Origin: Nocardioides marmoribigeumensis
Lineage (GTDB): Bacteria > Actinomycetota > Actinomycetes > Propionibacteriales > Nocardioidaceae
NCBI RefSeq assembly: GCF_031458325.1
Contig: NZ_JAVDYG010000001.1
Location: 2,418,001 to 2,482,000, forward strand
Reading direction: 5' to 3'
Length of the DNA stretch: 64,000 nt
Numbering within the stretch: the stretch's first letter is position 1; every line of letters begins with the position of its first letter. Under the pieces are notes generated by a model that was not told where the DNA came from, ran no database searches, and was given only the letters and a program-made list of their open reading frames with translations. This document shows positions 62,910-64,000 of this stretch, in pieces. Position numbers and translations under genes: made by a program.

Positions 62910-63113
62910 ATGGGCCGCGGCCGTGCAAAGGCAAAGCAGACCAAGGTCGCCCGCGACCTGAAGTACCGCACTCACGAGGCGGACTTCGGAGCGCTGGCCA
63001 AGGAGCTGCACGGGTCTTCCGGTGACCCGTCGTCCCCCGGGGCGTCGGAGCCGGACGAGACTCCCGAGGACGACTACGACCAGTGGGCGGACTACGCCGA
63101 GCGGGATCGCTGA
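62910..63113 (+). CDS. DUF3073 family protein
   Basis: 67 aa. MGRGRAKAKQTKVARDLKY is the hallmark opening of this actinobacteria-specific family; the C-terminal half is acidic (DETPEDDYDQWADYAERD). Commonly found after purM, as here. ATG at 62910 follows GGAGG. A possible -10 box TAGCCT at 62782-62787 would give a leader of about 120 nt. Function unknown. Confidence 0.9.
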   Translation: MGRGRAKAKQTKVARDLKYRTHEADFGALAKELHGSSGDPSSPGASEPDETPEDDYDQWADYAERDR

Positions 63114-63119
63114 CCGCGC

Positions 63120-64000
63120 TCAGACGGTCCAGATCCTCCTGACGCGGGACACCTCCGCGATCCGATGCTCCGCAACGCGGTCGGCAGCGACCGCGGGCGG
63201 CACGCCGTCGCTCTCGGCGAGCTCGAAGATGCGCAGCGTGGTGTCGTAGATCCCGCTCGCGCGTCGCTGCGCACGGGGGAACGAGAACCCCTCGCGCTCG
63301 TCGGCGACCTGGATCAGCCCGCCGGCGTTGACCACGTAGTCGGGGGCGTAGAGCACGCCGTGGTCCTCCAGCCGCTTGGCGATGCCGGGGTGGGCGAGCT
63401 GGTTGTTGGCCGCCCCGCAGACCACCCGGGCCCGCAGCGCGTCGACGGTCGCGTCGTCCAGGGCGCCGCCCAGCGCGCACGGGGCGTAGACGTCGAGGTC
63501 GGAGGCCACCAGCGCCGCGGTGCCGTCAGGGCCGTCGGGGCCGTCGGGGCCACCGACCACGTCGACCTCCGGGTGCGCCGCGCGTACGACGGCCAGCGCC
63601 CGCTCGCTGACGTCGGTCACGACCACGTCGGCACCGTCCTCGAGCAGCAGGTCCACCAGGTGGCGGCCGACCTTGCCGACCCCGGCGACGCCGACGCGGC
63701 GACCGCGCAGGGTGGGGTCGCCCCAGGTGCGCAGGGCCGCGGCCCGCATGCCCTGGAAGACGCCGAACGCGGTGAGGACCGAGGAGTCGCCGGCCCCGCC
63801 GTGCTCCTCGGTGCGGCCGGTGACCACGCCGGGGCCGCACTCGCGGGCCACGACGTCCATGTCGGGGGAGAACGTGCCGACGTCGCAGGCGGTGACGTAG
63901 CGGCCGCCGAGGGTCTGCACGAAGCGGCCGTAGGCCCGCAGCAGCGCCTCGGACTTGTCGAGGGCCGGGTCGCCGATGATGACCGCCTTGCCGCCGCCGA
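63120..64000 (-). CDS. Leucine/Glu/Phe/Val dehydrogenase, 5' end outside window
   Basis: The N-terminal part lies beyond 64000. The visible part starts just at the catalytic-Lys segment [11 protein letters not shown], followed by [13 protein letters not shown], a Rossmann motif [12 protein letters not shown], and [11 protein letters not shown]. The family deaminates branched-chain amino acids to 2-oxoacids with NAD, which fits the bkd operon in this window. A Gly-Pro-Asp repeat ([11 protein letters not shown]) encoded by 9-bp repeats near 63525-63551 forms an unusual loop. The stop lies 6 bp from the convergent DUF3073 stop. Confidence 0.9.
   Translation of the reverse strand, partial: GGGKAVIIGDPALDKSEALLRAYGRFVQTLGGRYVTACDVGTFSPDMDVVARECGPGVVTGRTEEHGGAGDSSVLTAFGVFQGMRAAALRTWGDPTLRGRRVGVAGVGKVGRHLVDLLLEDGADVVVTDVSERALAVVRAAHPEVDVVGGPDGPDGPDGTAALVASDLDVYAPCALGGALDDATVDALRARVVCGAANNQLAHPGIAKRLEDHGVLYAPDYVVNAGGLIQVADEREGFSFPRAQRRASGIYDTTLRIFELAESDGVPPAVAADRVAEHRIAEVSRVRRIWTV

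Overview
The window is a 64 kb piece of chromosome from a high-GC Gram-positive actinobacterium, most likely a Nocardioides-like member of the Nocardioidaceae. The basis is the GC-rich third codon positions, many GTG starts, dense 1-4 bp gene overlaps, and typically actinobacterial genes: an MprA-MprB-PepD-type cassette, DUF3073, a HelR-type RNA polymerase-binding motor, BkdABC, a 4-gene Acc/SDR/PrmC-like operon and PurSQL-type purine synthesis. No rRNA, tRNA, CRISPR array, intact insertion sequence or prophage was found. The genus is an inference.

Layout. 1-2.4 kb: an ABC importer (two permeases, lipoprotein binding protein). 2.5-8.2 kb: a VWA protein and MoxR/ChlI-type AAA ATPase pair, divergent from HelR. 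8.6-12.4 kb: three chorismate enzymes (PhzE-like fusion, PabA, PabB). 12.5-16.3 kb: response regulator, sensor kinase and HtrA protease, an envelope-stress cassette. 16.4-18.6 kb: two secreted proteins, one with an Fn3-like and one with an NPCBM-like domain. 18.6-25.3 kb: LMW phosphatase and membrane protein, a structured lower-GC spacer, then an aminotransferase and the branched-chain 2-oxoacid dehydrogenase operon. 25.3-29.0 kb: a 4-gene operon (GNAT, AccDA fusion, SDR, PrmC-like). 29.2-33.7 kb: small protein, second two-component system, an 86-nt nested palindrome, then an ECF sigma factor with a membrane-anchored propeller protein. 33.7-38.5 kb: ALDH-P450-SDR operon and an esterase. 38.7-51.5 kb: purC, small proteins, acyl-CoA synthetase, purS-purQ, a broken LuxR-type regulator, metY-metX-metW, a sugar dehydrogenase, purL. 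51.6-53.2 kb: a 37-codon secreted-peptide gene facing an XRE-HTH/TPR regulator. 53.5-56.5 kb: two paralogous DUF1906 wall proteins. 56.6-64.0 kb: malQ, sterol-carrier-like protein, M20 peptidase, purF, purM, DUF3073 and a leucine dehydrogenase cut by the window end.

How the genes work together. purC, purS, purQ, purL, purF and purM cover most of the route to IMP and run colinearly, but other genes are inserted between them. metX and metY make homocysteine by direct sulfhydrylation. The aminotransferase, BkdABC and the leucine dehydrogenase are consistent with branched-chain amino acid breakdown, and the AccDA fusion and acyl-CoA synthetase with acyl-CoA metabolism.

The most notable candidate for something undescribed is the peptide-receptor pair at 51.6-53.2 kb. 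The peptide has a signal sequence followed by a predicted mature KDVWCC, and it lies 9 bp from an HTH-TPR protein with the architecture of RRNPP-type peptide receptors. Other signals worth a look are the nested palindrome after the second histidine kinase, five CACAG repeats in helical register before the second response regulator, and a recurring -10 box placed 6-7 nt before the start codon, which suggests widespread leaderless transcription including all purine promoters.
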